Origin: Oscillospiraceae bacterium
Lineage (GTDB): Bacteria; Bacillota; Clostridia; Oscillospirales; Ruminococcaceae
Direction: 5' to 3'
NCBI GenBank assembly: GCA_900752625.1
Contig: CAADWC010000312.1
Location: 1 to 19,393, forward strand
Length of the DNA stretch: 19,393 nucleotides
The notes under the pieces are model-generated. The model did no database searches. It saw only the letters and a list, made by a program, of their open reading frames with translations, and was not told the DNA's origin. Made by a program: the position numbers and the translations under genes. This document shows positions 9,529 through 17,002 of the stretch, in pieces. Every line of letters starts with the position of its first letter. Position 1 is the first letter of the stretch.

Positions 9529-10406
9529 TGGGAGCAATTTTCAGACGCGAGGTGCTTTCGTATTTTACCTCGCCTATAGGATATATTTTTTTGGCGGCGT
9601 TTTACGCCTGCTCGGCGGTAAGCTTTGCAAGCGTTTCGCTTAATTACGGAAATACTCAGCTGGACGGGGTGTTCGGCGAGCTTATGATAATACTTATTGT
9701 GCTTATTCCTATACTTACTATGAGAACGCTGTCCGAGGAAAAGAAGAACAAGACCGATCAGTGTCTGCTTACCGCGCCGGTAAGTCTGTGGGGAATCGTG
9801 CTGGGAAAATTCCTTGCGGCTTTTCTCATTTACATTCTGGGCGTTGCCATTACAATAGTTTACGCAATCGTAGTTTCAGCGTACGCTGCGCCCGACTGGA
9901 CGGTAATTCTGGGCAATGTAACAGGACTTGCTCTGCTTGGAGCGGCGTTTATTGCGGTAGGAATGTTCTGTTCCTCCTTTACTGAAAATCAGGTGGTCTC
10001 GGCGGTAGTTAGCTTTATAGTTATGGTGGCGCTTTATCTTTTCACAACAATAGGCGACGTTATTCCGATCGATTTTATAGAGAACATTATGCCTGACTTT
10101 TCAAATCTTGCAAGAGCTGTGATCGTAGCCCTTGTTATTGCTGCGGTAGGCGCCGTTATTTATTTTGTTGCCGGAAGAAAAGCCAATACTATTATAATAA
10201 CCGTTGCGGCAGCGCTGATCCTGGGGCTGTTTACCTATGCCGGAGACAGGCTTCCGGACGTATTTTCAAAGCTTTCTTTCTGGGAAAGATACTACGGCTT
10301 TACCTACGGACTTTTCGATTTGTCCAATGTTTTGTTTTTCATAAGCGCGGCTGCGGTATTCCTGTTCCTTTCGGTCAGGGTGCTTGAGAAACGCCGCTGG
10401 TCATAA
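9528..10406 (+). CDS. ABC-2 type transporter permease (GldF-like)
   Basis: This is the integral membrane partner of the preceding ATPase, of 292 residues. It begins MGAIFRREVLSYFTSPIGYIF, the typical ABC-2 N-terminus where an amphipathic segment precedes the first membrane helix. About six hydrophobic segments are visible, near residues 17-35, 50-70, 98-122, 132-150, 156-178 and 200-290 (the last containing two). RTLSEEKKNKTDQCLLTAPVS is the conserved intracellular loop of this family, matching 'RSFAEEKRxGTxExLLTxPVs'. The ribosome binding site GGAGGT lies in the end of the ATPase gene, 10 nt upstream. The permease ends 13 nt before the GldG-like gene. Transport direction and cargo cannot be inferred. 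Confidence 0.9.
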   Translation: MGAIFRREVLSYFTSPIGYIFLAAFYACSAVSFASVSLNYGNTQLDGVFGELMIILIVLIPILTMRTLSEEKKNKTDQCLLTAPVSLWGIVLGKFLAAFLIYILGVAITIVYAIVVSAYAAPDWTVILGNVTGLALLGAAFIAVGMFCSSFTENQVVSAVVSFIVMVALYLFTTIGDVIPIDFIENIMPDFSNLARAVIVALVIAAVGAVIYFVAGRKANTIIITVAAALILGLFTYAGDRLPDVFSKLSFWERYYGFTYGLFDLSNVLFFISAAAVFLFLSVRVLEKRRWS

Positions 10407-10419
10407 GGAGGGATACAGT

Positions 10420-12096
10420 ATGAGCGAAAATAAAATTCCTGAAAACGAAAAGCTTTCGGAGGAAACCGTATCCGCTCCTGTGGGAGATTTTCTGAAGGAT
10501 GTTGTTTCAGATGAAAAAGAAGCTGAAGGAAAACATGAGGAGAAGAAAGAGAAGAAAAAGAAATCAAAGAAAAAATCAGAAGGAAAACAGCTGAAACACG
10601 GGTTGATGTCAACGGTGCTAACCGTTGTGTTCATAGCGGTAGTTGTACTTGTCAATATAGTTGCTACAGTGCTTTTTGACAGATATCCCATTACCATAGA
10701 CCTTACGAGCGACAAGGTATATTCTATTTCTGAGGAATCTGAGGAGTATGTCAAGAACATAGATGTGGATACGCTTATAACGGTATTTGCTACCGAAGAC
10801 GAGTTTACCACCCTAAGCACCTATACCAAGCAGGCTGCGGAGGTTATGAAAAAATATACTCAGTACAATGACAGGATAAGCTACAGATACGTGGATATAG
10901 ATTCCAATCCTGACATAATGGCGGATTATGAAGCAAATTCCATATCTCAGTATGACATTGTCGTTGAAACAAATCCTACAGAGGACGTTAAGCGAACGAG
11001 GAAAATAACGCTTATCAACCTGGTGGATTTTGAGGACGATTTTGTTCAGCAGCTGAGCGATTTATACGGAACGACCGTAGAGGCGATGGCGGAGCAGTAC
11101 GGTGCTCTTAATTTCCTGAGCTATTACGGAGGCTACGTTGAGGCTTCAACTGCGGATCAGGCTTTTCTGTCGGCGTTTATGACCGTTACTGATCCTAATC
11201 CGGTAACAGTGACGATGCTTACGGGTAGAAATGAAAGCTCGCAGCTTTCCTATTTCCAGACGCTGCTGGAGGCAAACGGATATACTGTTGAAAGCATTGA
11301 TATAACCAAGGAGGAAATTCCTGAGGAGACCACTGTTGCAGTTATTCCTGCCCCTCAGACCGATTATCTGGACGATGAGATCGAAAAAATCGACAGCTTT
11401 CTGGACAATAACGGAAATCTCGGAAAACAACTGCTGTATCTTGCGTCCGCTTCGCAGGGAGAAACGCCTAATCTTGACGAATTTCTTGCCGAGTACGGAA
11501 TTGAGATAGGAGAGGGAGTAATCTGTGAAACAAGCAGCGACTACTACTATCAGATCCCTGCTATGACTGTAACCAACGAGATATCGGATAATTTCAATCA
11601 GGATATGACCTCTTCGGACCCGATCATTCTCAATTATTATTCCCGTCCCATAAAGCTGCTGTTTGACGAGGAGGGTCAGATAGCCACCGAGGCTTATGTT
11701 CAATCTACCGTAAACGGCTACACCGTAGATATGGAAACGGGTGAGACGATCGAAAACGGTCAGCAGATTTATGCTGCTGTTGCGTCAAAGGCACTGTTTC
11801 TCACCGACGGAGGAACAAATTACAGCAATGTTATTGCGTTCGGTTCGGTAGACGTTCTTTCAGACGTTTATTTAAGCTATTCGCAGTTCCAGAACAGAGA
11901 GTATATAATCAGCCTGCTTAACGGAATCACTCATAAGACGGACGGAATATATATTGAACCTAAGGTCATTGAAGGAAATGTTTTCGATATTACAGATAAG
12001 CAGAAGAGCGTGCTGAAATGGACGTTTATACTTATTATTCCCGCTGTAGTTCTGATTACCGGACTTATCATCTGGCTGAGAAGAAAGAACAGATAA
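10420..12096 (+). CDS. GldG-like membrane-anchored ABC auxiliary protein
   Basis: Product of 558 residues. An acidic then strongly lysine-rich cytoplasmic N-terminus (about 31-60, runs such as EKKKKSKKK) precedes one membrane helix (about 64-86). A large extracytoplasmic domain follows, beginning DRYPITIDLTSDKVYSISEE, then a C-terminal helix (about 532-552) and a basic RRKNR end. The phrase 'DLTxxKxYSLS' after the first helix, the two-helix layout and the position after an ABC-2 ATPase/permease pair are hallmarks of the GldG / ABC_transp_aux family. ATG 10420 is used because AAGGAGGGA (10405-10413) sits 7 nt upstream. The upstream TTG at 10384 lies inside the permease. In Bacteroidetes GldG works with GldA/GldF in gliding; here the role is unknown. 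The Lys-rich cytoplasmic tail is unusual. Confidence 0.85.
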   Translation: MSENKIPENEKLSEETVSAPVGDFLKDVVSDEKEAEGKHEEKKEKKKKSKKKSEGKQLKHGLMSTVLTVVFIAVVVLVNIVATVLFDRYPITIDLTSDKVYSISEESEEYVKNIDVDTLITVFATEDEFTTLSTYTKQAAEVMKKYTQYNDRISYRYVDIDSNPDIMADYEANSISQYDIVVETNPTEDVKRTRKITLINLVDFEDDFVQQLSDLYGTTVEAMAEQYGALNFLSYYGGYVEASTADQAFLSAFMTVTDPNPVTVTMLTGRNESSQLSYFQTLLEANGYTVESIDITKEEIPEETTVAVIPAPQTDYLDDEIEKIDSFLDNNGNLGKQLLYLASASQGETPNLDEFLAEYGIEIGEGVICETSSDYYYQIPAMTVTNEISDNFNQDMTSSDPIILNYYSRPIKLLFDEEGQIATEAYVQSTVNGYTVDMETGETIENGQQIYAAVASKALFLTDGGTNYSNVIAFGSVDVLSDVYLSYSQFQNREYIISLLNGITHKTDGIYIEPKVIEGNVFDITDKQKSVLKWTFILIIPAVVLITGLIIWLRRKNR

Positions 12097-12145
12097 AACT
12101 CTGCGAAAGGAGATGCTCACCGCTAACGGGAGCGAGGTTATTTAT

Positions 12146-13618
12146 ATGAACGGAAAAATACAGGGTATAATCGTCTGCGGAGTTATTATTGCCTGTCTCG
12201 GAGGAACGCTGGCGTTTCTCAATGCTACCGGCGGAGATACAGCATCAGATACTGACAGCTCGTCGCAGACTGTGAATGAAAATTCAGAGGATACCTCGGT
12301 TCTGCTGATAGATTCGTCTGCGGACGATATCAAAAGCATAACTGCGGTAAATGAGTACGGCGGATTTACAATGAGCAGGCCTTCCTCCGGAAAAACCGCC
12401 TGGGTAATAGAGGAGCTTAACGGAATTAACCAGTCCTCCACTCTTCAGTCGGGCATGGCTGAAGACGTGGCTCAGCTGGAAGCATACAAAACCGTAGAGG
12501 AGAACTCGTCGGATCTTAGCAAGTATGGTCTTGATTCTCCCGCAGGAGAATTTACGGTTACCTTTTCGGACGATACTCAAAGGACATTCTGCGTCGGAGA
12601 CGTATCTACCAAAACGCGCTATCGCTATCTCTGCGAAAAAGGAGAAAGCGACGTATATATGATCCTGAATTCAAGGGTGTCGTATTTTATCGAGCCAAAG
12701 GAAAACCTAGTGGACACGTCGCTTATCGAAAGTCCGGACGACAGCGATATGCCGGATTACGGAACGCTTACCGTTCACAGATCGGATCTCGATTATGACA
12801 TGGTGTTTGAAAACGATCCGTATGACAAGGAAGGCATGGTATCTGCGCAGGTAATGACGGAGCCGATTTTCTCATATCTTAACGTTTCGGTTTCCTCCGA
12901 AACCACTCATGGAATGTGGGGGCTTTCCGCCGAGTCTGCCCAGAAAATATTCCCGGACGATGAGGACTTTAAGACCTACGGTCTTGACGAGCCTTTTACA
13001 GAGGTAAATTTCAAAGGCGACGGCTATGATTATACGCTTAAAATTGGAAATCCGATATACGAGGAAAACGACGACGGCGAAAAGACTACGGAAATAGCGT
13101 CGTATTACTGCTATCTTACGGGCGTGGACGGCGTTGATTGTATATGGATAATATCTGCCGACAGCCTTCCCTGGGCGACCGTATTGCCGGGTGACGTGGT
13201 CACTTCTCTTATGACCACAAACAATATTATGGACGTTTCCGAGGTCAAGGTAACATCGGAGGACGGCGATATAACCTACGAGCTTGACAGCGACGGAGAA
13301 AGCACGATAAACTACGTTAAAATGAACGGAGAGGACGTAGACGTAAGCCTGTTCCAGGATCTGTACAAGTATCTGCTTACCTGTCCTACCAGCGAGATAT
13401 ATTTCGAGGATCCGCAGGGTGAAAGCTATCTGACTATAGAGATAAGCTGTAAGGACGGATACAACGATGTGATGGAATTTTACTCCGACAGCTCAAGACG
13501 CAGCATTGTAGTTCTCAACGGCAGACCGTCTTTCAGAATACAGACCAAGTGGACGGACAGATTCCTTGAAAATGTAGAGAACGTCAAGAACGGAGAAGCC
13601 GTAGTAGACACTTATTAA
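12146..13618 (+). CDS. DUF4340-type membrane-anchored protein
   Basis: Product of 490 residues with one N-terminal membrane anchor (about 5-25, GIIVCGVIIACLGG). A Ser/Thr/Asp-rich linker and a long, acidic extracytoplasmic region follow. Repeated elements such as 'YGLDSPAGEFTVTFSD', 'YLCEKGESDVYMI' and 'YGLDEPFTEVNFKG' correspond to the beta-rich repeats of DUF4340, which recurrently follows GldG-like genes. ATG 12146 has GGGAGCGAGG 8 nt upstream. The in-frame ATG at 12113 is only 1 nt from AAAGGAG and adds non-family residues. It is the last gene of the four-gene exporter operon. No function is established; it may form an extracellular part of the complex. Confidence 0.82.
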   Translation: MNGKIQGIIVCGVIIACLGGTLAFLNATGGDTASDTDSSSQTVNENSEDTSVLLIDSSADDIKSITAVNEYGGFTMSRPSSGKTAWVIEELNGINQSSTLQSGMAEDVAQLEAYKTVEENSSDLSKYGLDSPAGEFTVTFSDDTQRTFCVGDVSTKTRYRYLCEKGESDVYMILNSRVSYFIEPKENLVDTSLIESPDDSDMPDYGTLTVHRSDLDYDMVFENDPYDKEGMVSAQVMTEPIFSYLNVSVSSETTHGMWGLSAESAQKIFPDDEDFKTYGLDEPFTEVNFKGDGYDYTLKIGNPIYEENDDGEKTTEIASYYCYLTGVDGVDCIWIISADSLPWATVLPGDVVTSLMTTNNIMDVSEVKVTSEDGDITYELDSDGESTINYVKMNGEDVDVSLFQDLYKYLLTCPTSEIYFEDPQGESYLTIEISCKDGYNDVMEFYSDSSRRSIVVLNGRPSFRIQTKWTDRFLENVENVKNGEAVVDTY

Positions 13619-13725
13619 AAATTTATCTTTGCAGAAGATTGAGTAAGCTTTTTTCGGCAAATTCTGCGGTTGTACGGGAATATAATAGATATTGCCGCCG
13701 TTGACGGGAAAATATTTAAAAGCTC

Positions 13726-13754
13726 TTCACAAAAGGGAAAAAATATGTTATAAT
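13726..13754 (+). promoter_or_regulatory. Strong extended -10 sigma-A promoter for the 93-aa protein gene
   Basis: The -35 is TTCACA (13726-13731), the spacer is 17 nt, and the -10 is TATAAT (13749-13754) preceded by TG at 13746-13747, which gives the extended TGnTATAAT form. Expected start of transcription is near 13761, leaving a leader of about 115 nt. That leader has a possible hairpin, ACCGTA (13800-13805) with TACGGT (13819-13824). The 130 bases between the DUF4340 stop and this promoter show no clear terminator. Confidence 0.8.
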
Positions 13755-13876
13755 AGTTATGGAACCGTTTGCCTGAGGCATAGAGCGCAATAAATGAAAA
13801 CCGTAAAAAAGCTGTCTATACGGTACGGTACAAAACAGACAAAAGAAAGATTTATCATCGGTAAGGAGGAGATATA

Positions 13877-14158
13877 ATGGCAGAAACAAAAAAGACTTTT
13901 TTCACTTACAAAGGCGTTCCGCTGGTAAGGAAAGGAAATACAATTTATTTTGGAAATATGTATGACGACTATGTTGTCATGATAGAGATTCTGGGGACTG
14001 AAAAGCAGGGGGATCTGGATGTTGCCAACAAGGTAAGGCTGAGAAAAATGGCGACGGACATTACTCTTCCGCCTAATGAGCAGATAGTAAAGAAAGCGGA
14101 GAAATCCAGTCTTTACGAGGCTCTCGATATGGCGTGCGCATGGCTTAAAATATCGTAA
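13877..14158 (+). CDS. Small protein of unknown function (93 aa)
   Basis: I do not recognise this family with certainty. The 93-residue product starts MAETKKTFFTYKGVPLVRKG. It has no signal peptide or membrane segment, is rich in lysine, and contains an aromatic/hydrophobic core (IYFGNMYDDYVVMIEIL). A helical C-terminal half ends in LYEALDMACAWLKIS. The layout suggests a small cytoplasmic alpha/beta protein. It has a near-ideal ribosome binding site, AAGGAGGA at 13863-13870, a strong extended -10 promoter of its own and a strong terminator 10 nt after the stop. It is therefore a monocistronic, probably well-expressed gene. Coding character is strong because all control signals fit. No functional call is made. 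Confidence 0.85.
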   Translation: MAETKKTFFTYKGVPLVRKGNTIYFGNMYDDYVVMIEILGTEKQGDLDVANKVRLRKMATDITLPPNEQIVKKAEKSSLYEALDMACAWLKIS

Positions 14159-14164
14159 TAACAT

Positions 14165-14205
14165 AAAACTGCTCCGATGCTTAAACGGCGTCGGAGCAGT
14201 TTTTT
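14165..14205. terminator. Bidirectional intrinsic terminator
   Basis: ACTGCTCCGA (14168-14177) pairs perfectly with TCGGAGCAGT (14191-14200). Additional GC pairing within the intervening bases shortens the loop. On the + strand it is followed by six T (14200-14205), which ends the 93-aa gene transcript. On the - strand the stem is followed by TTTTATG, and it begins right after the cobO stop codon (14205-14207). It serves both convergent genes. Confidence 0.92.
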
Positions 14206-14726
14206 CAGTATTCTATCCCCCGTCTGGCGGGAATATTTTTGTCGTAAGGATGCCTGATCGATTTTATTTCGCTGATATAATCTGCATTTTCCGTAAACAG
14301 AGGATCGGGATCTCTGCCGGTTATGACCAGCTCCAGCTCTTCGGGCTTATCGGTAATAAGTTTGCGTATCGCTTTTTTGTCTATAAGATCCATGTCGTAT
14401 ACATAAGTAAGCTCGTCCAGAATAAGCATTCCGCACTGACCGGAATAAACCAGTTCCAGCGCTTTATTTAGATTTTCGTCGTGCATTTTTCTGCACTCGG
14501 ATTTCTGAAAGTCTGTCATCTGAAAAACAAAGCCCAGATCCTTTTGGTTGCGAAAAACTGTTATGCCGTCTATTTTATTCAGTACTGCGGCCTCGCAGCT
14601 TTCGGAGCCTTTAAGAAACTGTACTATACAGACCTTCCCTCCCGCTCCGGCAAAGCGAACTGCAAGACCTACGGCGGAAGTTGTTTTACCTTTTCCGTCT
14701 CCGCAGCAGCAATGTATCATTCCCAT
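14205..14726 (-). CDS. cobO: Corrinoid adenosyltransferase, CobO/BtuR type
   Basis: The enzyme transfers the 5'-deoxyadenosyl group of ATP to the cobalt of reduced corrinoids. The 173-residue product begins MGMIHCCCGDGKGKTTSAVG, with the P-loop GDGKGKTT at residues 9-16. VCIVQFLKG, LILDEL (Walker-B-like) and the closing ITGRDPDPLF, HPYDKNIPARRGIEY blocks are diagnostic. It is the short Firmicute form that lacks the N-terminal helix of E. coli BtuR. No good Shine-Dalgarno lies directly before the ATG at 14726. The only strong one (AAAGGAG, 14764-14770) precedes a nine-codon mini-ORF ending 4 nt before this start, so reinitiation is possible. It is downstream of, and probably cotranscribed with, the CbiB-like gene. 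No cobalamin riboswitch is seen. Confidence 0.92.
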   Translation of the reverse strand: MGMIHCCCGDGKGKTTSAVGLAVRFAGAGGKVCIVQFLKGSESCEAAVLNKIDGITVFRNQKDLGFVFQMTDFQKSECRKMHDENLNKALELVYSGQCGMLILDELTYVYDMDLIDKKAIRKLITDKPEELELVITGRDPDPLFTENADYISEIKSIRHPYDKNIPARRGIEY

Positions 14727-14730
14727 AAAA

Positions 14731-14760
14731 TCAATCCGTTTTCAATAAATTACATGGCAT
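14731..14760 (-). other. Nine-codon mini-ORF before cobO, possible translational coupler
   Basis: On the - strand AAAGGAG (14764-14770) is followed after 3 nt by ATG (14760-14758), which encodes MPCNLLKTD and TGA (14731-14733). A second ATG at 14755-14753, 8 nt from the GGAG, is followed at once by TAA. The cobO start lies 4 nt beyond the mini-ORF stop. The arrangement would suit ribosome reinitiation at cobO, which has no good site of its own. This is only an inference from spacing. Confidence 0.3.
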
Positions 14761-14819
14761 TGGCTCCTTTAAGCAACGCGCTGTGCAATGACCGTCCTAC
14801 GGTTTTATCAGGTATTTAC

Positions 14820-15791
14820 TTAAAGAATAAACATAAAAGCCGTTCTGATAAGAGCAAACAGCAGAAAGCAGCCGAAAACTGAACCGTACATCAGCTGGCT
14901 TGCCCAGTAAATGTCGTTAGGCTGACAGGGTTTGAACTGTTCGCCGATAAATCTTGCACGAAGACTCTCTCCGCTGTAGTATTCCTCTTTTGTCAGCTGA
15001 ATATCCAGAGCGCCCGCCATTACGCTGCGGCAGATACCGAGATTTGGTTTTGAAAGCTTTTTTCGGTCGCGCTTGAAAATACGCTTGCAGTTGTGTCCGT
15101 CAAGTTTAAGAAATCTGACGTCAAGCTTCATTAGAAGTCCGCAGACCGACGCAGGTATAAAGTCAAGTATCGTCCACAGGGTACGGGATGGTGAGCCGAA
15201 ATCAGTGTATTCGGGAGTATTTATTCCTATTGATTTGTTTAAAATGCTTATGCAGCGATAGAGCATTCCTCCGAATCCCCCTGCAAGAGCCATGAAAAAC
15301 AATGCTCCGGCTCCGTTGTCCGCTGAGCAGTCGGCGGCGCATTCAACGGCTTTTTTTATGATTTCGTCCTCGTCAAGACCGCTGCAGTCCGTTCCTGTAA
15401 GAGCTTCGAGGCTTTTTACGGCACGGTTATAATTTCCCGAACGCACTGCTCTGAAGATACTGCTCAGCGCTATTCTGGTATCTCTTACAGAAAAGGCGAG
15501 CCAGCAGAAAAAGCAATCCAGTACCAGTCCGAGAACAGGAAGAAACATATATCCCAATATCAGCAGCGCAAGCGGAATTCCTGCAAAAATGAGCAGAACA
15601 AAGAAAATAAGCACCGCCCCCGCCATTCGCTGAGCCTCGGGGGAGTCTTGATAGAATTTTCTGAGTGTTTTTTCAAGCTTCTGGGCAAATGCCGACACAA
15701 AGTTTTCGGGGTTGAGGAAGCCCCGCGGAGCGCCGAACATAAGATTAAGCACAAAGCCTGCGCTCATTGCGGCGACGGTATTTAATATCAT
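14820..15791 (-). CDS. Divergent CbiB/CobD-family membrane protein (cobinamide-phosphate synthase homologue)
   Basis: CbiB/CobD attaches aminopropanol to cobyric acid in cobamide synthesis. The 323-residue product aligns with CbiB along its length. It has an N-terminal GxP motif (GAP 20-22), hydrophobic segments about 57-105, and LTGTDCSGLDEDEIIKKAVE (131-150) matching the 'VGRDTxxLxxxxIxxAVVE' block. GALFFMALAGGFGGMLYR matches 'APLFF..LGG.P..M.YK', and PNLGICRSVMAGALDIQL matches 'PNxxxxEAxxAGALGIQL'. Several signature residues are altered: GDP to GAP, HP to NP, AENTVDG to ADCSADN, and LDSMVGY to LNKSIGI. Activity may be lost or changed. ATG 15791 has GGAAAGGA 9 nt upstream; the open frame extends further, but the mapped promoter lies inside that extension. 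It is cotranscribed with cobO. Confidence 0.75.
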   Translation of the reverse strand: MILNTVAAMSAGFVLNLMFGAPRGFLNPENFVSAFAQKLEKTLRKFYQDSPEAQRMAGAVLIFFVLLIFAGIPLALLILGYMFLPVLGLVLDCFFCWLAFSVRDTRIALSSIFRAVRSGNYNRAVKSLEALTGTDCSGLDEDEIIKKAVECAADCSADNGAGALFFMALAGGFGGMLYRCISILNKSIGINTPEYTDFGSPSRTLWTILDFIPASVCGLLMKLDVRFLKLDGHNCKRIFKRDRKKLSKPNLGICRSVMAGALDIQLTKEEYYSGESLRARFIGEQFKPCQPNDIYWASQLMYGSVFGCFLLFALIRTAFMFIL

Positions 15792-15840
15792 GCAGAAAAA
15801 TCCTTTCCGATTTGAAGCCGGAAGCGGTCCGGCAGTATTA

Positions 15841-15863
15841 TGTGTTAAAATTATTATAACACA
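15841..15863. promoter_or_regulatory. Candidate operator, 7-9-7 inverted repeat
   Basis: TGTGTTA at 15841-15847 and its exact reverse complement TAACACA at 15857-15863 have an AT-only 9-nt centre. The site overlaps the -10 of the CbiB-like promoter. Part of the dyad comes from the extended -10 itself, so chance is possible, but both outer arms match completely. No known operator consensus is claimed. Confidence 0.45.
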
Positions 15864-15881
15864 GCGATAAGCATTATTCAA
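15853..15881 (-). promoter_or_regulatory. Promoter of the CbiB-like/cobO unit with overlapping inverted repeat
   Basis: Reading the - strand, the -35 is TTGAAT (15881-15876), the spacer is 17 nt and the -10 is TATAAT (15858-15853), preceded by TGT to give an extended -10. A perfect inverted repeat, TGTGTTA (15841-15847) with TAACACA (15857-15863), separated by 9 nt, covers the -10 and the start region. That is a classic repressor position. The regulator is unknown. Confidence 0.82.
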
Positions 15882-16024
15882 GTAAAAACGGCATATTTTC
15901 TTATTTTTATTTACTTTTCGTCATGTGAGAAACGGCGTTTTTTCGTTGTTTGATGAAAGAAAAGTGGAGCGATCGTAAGCTTTTTGTAGCAAATCCACAA
16001 AGTTTTGGCGCTACCCTTTACTTT
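15882..16024. other. Divergent intergenic region with possible secondary structure
   Basis: This lies between the two divergent promoters. It contains no convincing ORF. Several dyads are visible: ACTTTTC (about 15912-15918) with GAAAAGT (about 15959-15965); inner TCAT/ATGA; GTGGA/TCCAC; and GTAGC/GCTAC in the last 50 bases. They may be cruciform or protein-binding sequences. No known RNA family is recognised. Confidence 0.3.
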
Positions 16025-16053
16025 TTGACGAAGGTGTGATATTATACTATTAT
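16025..16053 (+). promoter_or_regulatory. Promoter of the substrate-binding lipoprotein gene
   Basis: TTGACG (16025-16030), a 17-nt spacer and TATTAT (16048-16053) match sigma-A consensus at ten of twelve positions. Expected transcription start is near 16060, about 27 nt before the ATG at 16087, with AAAGGA (16072-16077) between them. Confidence 0.75.
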
Positions 16054-16086
16054 TCTAAAGCAATAAAACTGAAAGGATGTATGTTA

Positions 16087-16917
16087 ATGAAAAAGTGTAT
16101 TTTATCAGCGGTTTGTGCCGTTGTTCTTATGTTTGCAGGCTGCGGATCATCAAGTGATAACAGTTCTTCCGGAGCAGTAGATCAGAATACAGCAACGGGC
16201 GAGGATCTGTCTTTGCAGAAAGTGCTTGACAACGGAAAGCTTGTTCTGGGGCTTGACGCTACTTTCAAGCCCATGGGCTATACCGACGAAAACGACCAGA
16301 TAGTAGGCTTCGATATAGATGTCGCGACAGAGGTATGCTCTCGTCTGGGCGTTACGCTTGAGACCTATGGTGTAAACTGGGATACCAAGGAGGTAGACCT
16401 TGACGCAGGAACGATCGACTGTATCTGGAACGGTCTTTCGGTAAGCGAGGAAAGACAGAAGGTAATGCTTATGTCGGATCCGTATATGAAAAACAAAATG
16501 GTTTTTGTTGTAAACAGCGACAGCGATATTGCGACGCTTGACGATCTTAAAGGAAAAACGGTTTCCGTTCAGAACGGCTCCACTGCCCAGGAAACGCTTG
16601 CGGCTGCCGATATTTCGGCGGATATTACCGTTACGGAGCTTTCTACCAACGTTGAGGCGCTCAATCAGCTGGAGCTTGGAATGTGCGACGCAGCTTTCCT
16701 TGATTCTGTAGTTGCGGATTATGAGATCAACTCGGGAAGAGCGTTCAAGGTGCTTGACGAGGGTCTTTACGAAGAGGATTACGCTATCGGCTTCAGGCTC
16801 GGCGACAAGGCTCTGTGCGACAAGATAAACGAGATCCTCAAGGAGATGAAGGAAGACGGAAAGCTTGCCGAGATATCGACTAAATGGTTCGGAAGCGACG
16901 TCACCACTATTTCTTGA
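16087..16917 (+). CDS. Amino-acid-type ABC transporter substrate-binding lipoprotein
   Basis: This is a solute-binding protein of family 3 (polar amino acids, cystine and similar), of 276 residues. The signal peptide MKKCILSAVCAVVLMFAGC ends in lipobox FAGC, with the acylated cysteine at 19. A Ser/Asn-rich linker and the two-lobed binding domain follow. Landmarks are LVLGLDATFKPMGY, the signature VGFDIDVATEVCSRLG, NGLSVSEERQKVM and the inter-lobe segment AAFLDSVVADY. ATG 16087 is 9 nt after AAAGGA (16072-16077). ATG 16081, only 3 nt away, is less likely. It has its own promoter. No permease or ATPase gene follows in this window, so its transporter is encoded elsewhere or it is an orphan. Ligand specificity cannot be stated. 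Confidence 0.92.
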   Translation: MKKCILSAVCAVVLMFAGCGSSSDNSSSGAVDQNTATGEDLSLQKVLDNGKLVLGLDATFKPMGYTDENDQIVGFDIDVATEVCSRLGVTLETYGVNWDTKEVDLDAGTIDCIWNGLSVSEERQKVMLMSDPYMKNKMVFVVNSDSDIATLDDLKGKTVSVQNGSTAQETLAAADISADITVTELSTNVEALNQLELGMCDAAFLDSVVADYEINSGRAFKVLDEGLYEEDYAIGFRLGDKALCDKINEILKEMKEDGKLAEISTKWFGSDVTTIS

Positions 16918-17002
16918 TTGGCGACGATTTAAAACCGCAAAAACGGTGAGAATGCTGTAATTTTAGTTGGCTGAATACTAAAAAACGGTGTATTCCGAAA
17001 AA

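Noticed and set aside
13631..13667. GCAGAA/TTCTGC inverted repeat as terminator of the exporter operon
   Set aside because: The loop is 25 nt and no T tract follows the 3' arm.
13681..13686. TATAAT as a second promoter before the 93-aa gene
   Set aside because: There is no -35 at the correct distance; the TTGTAC at 13670 is only 5 nt away.
15792..15852. Cobalamin riboswitch before the CbiB-like gene
   Set aside because: The leader from the mapped promoter is about 60 nt, too short for the roughly 200-nt element, and no B12-box-like sequence was seen.
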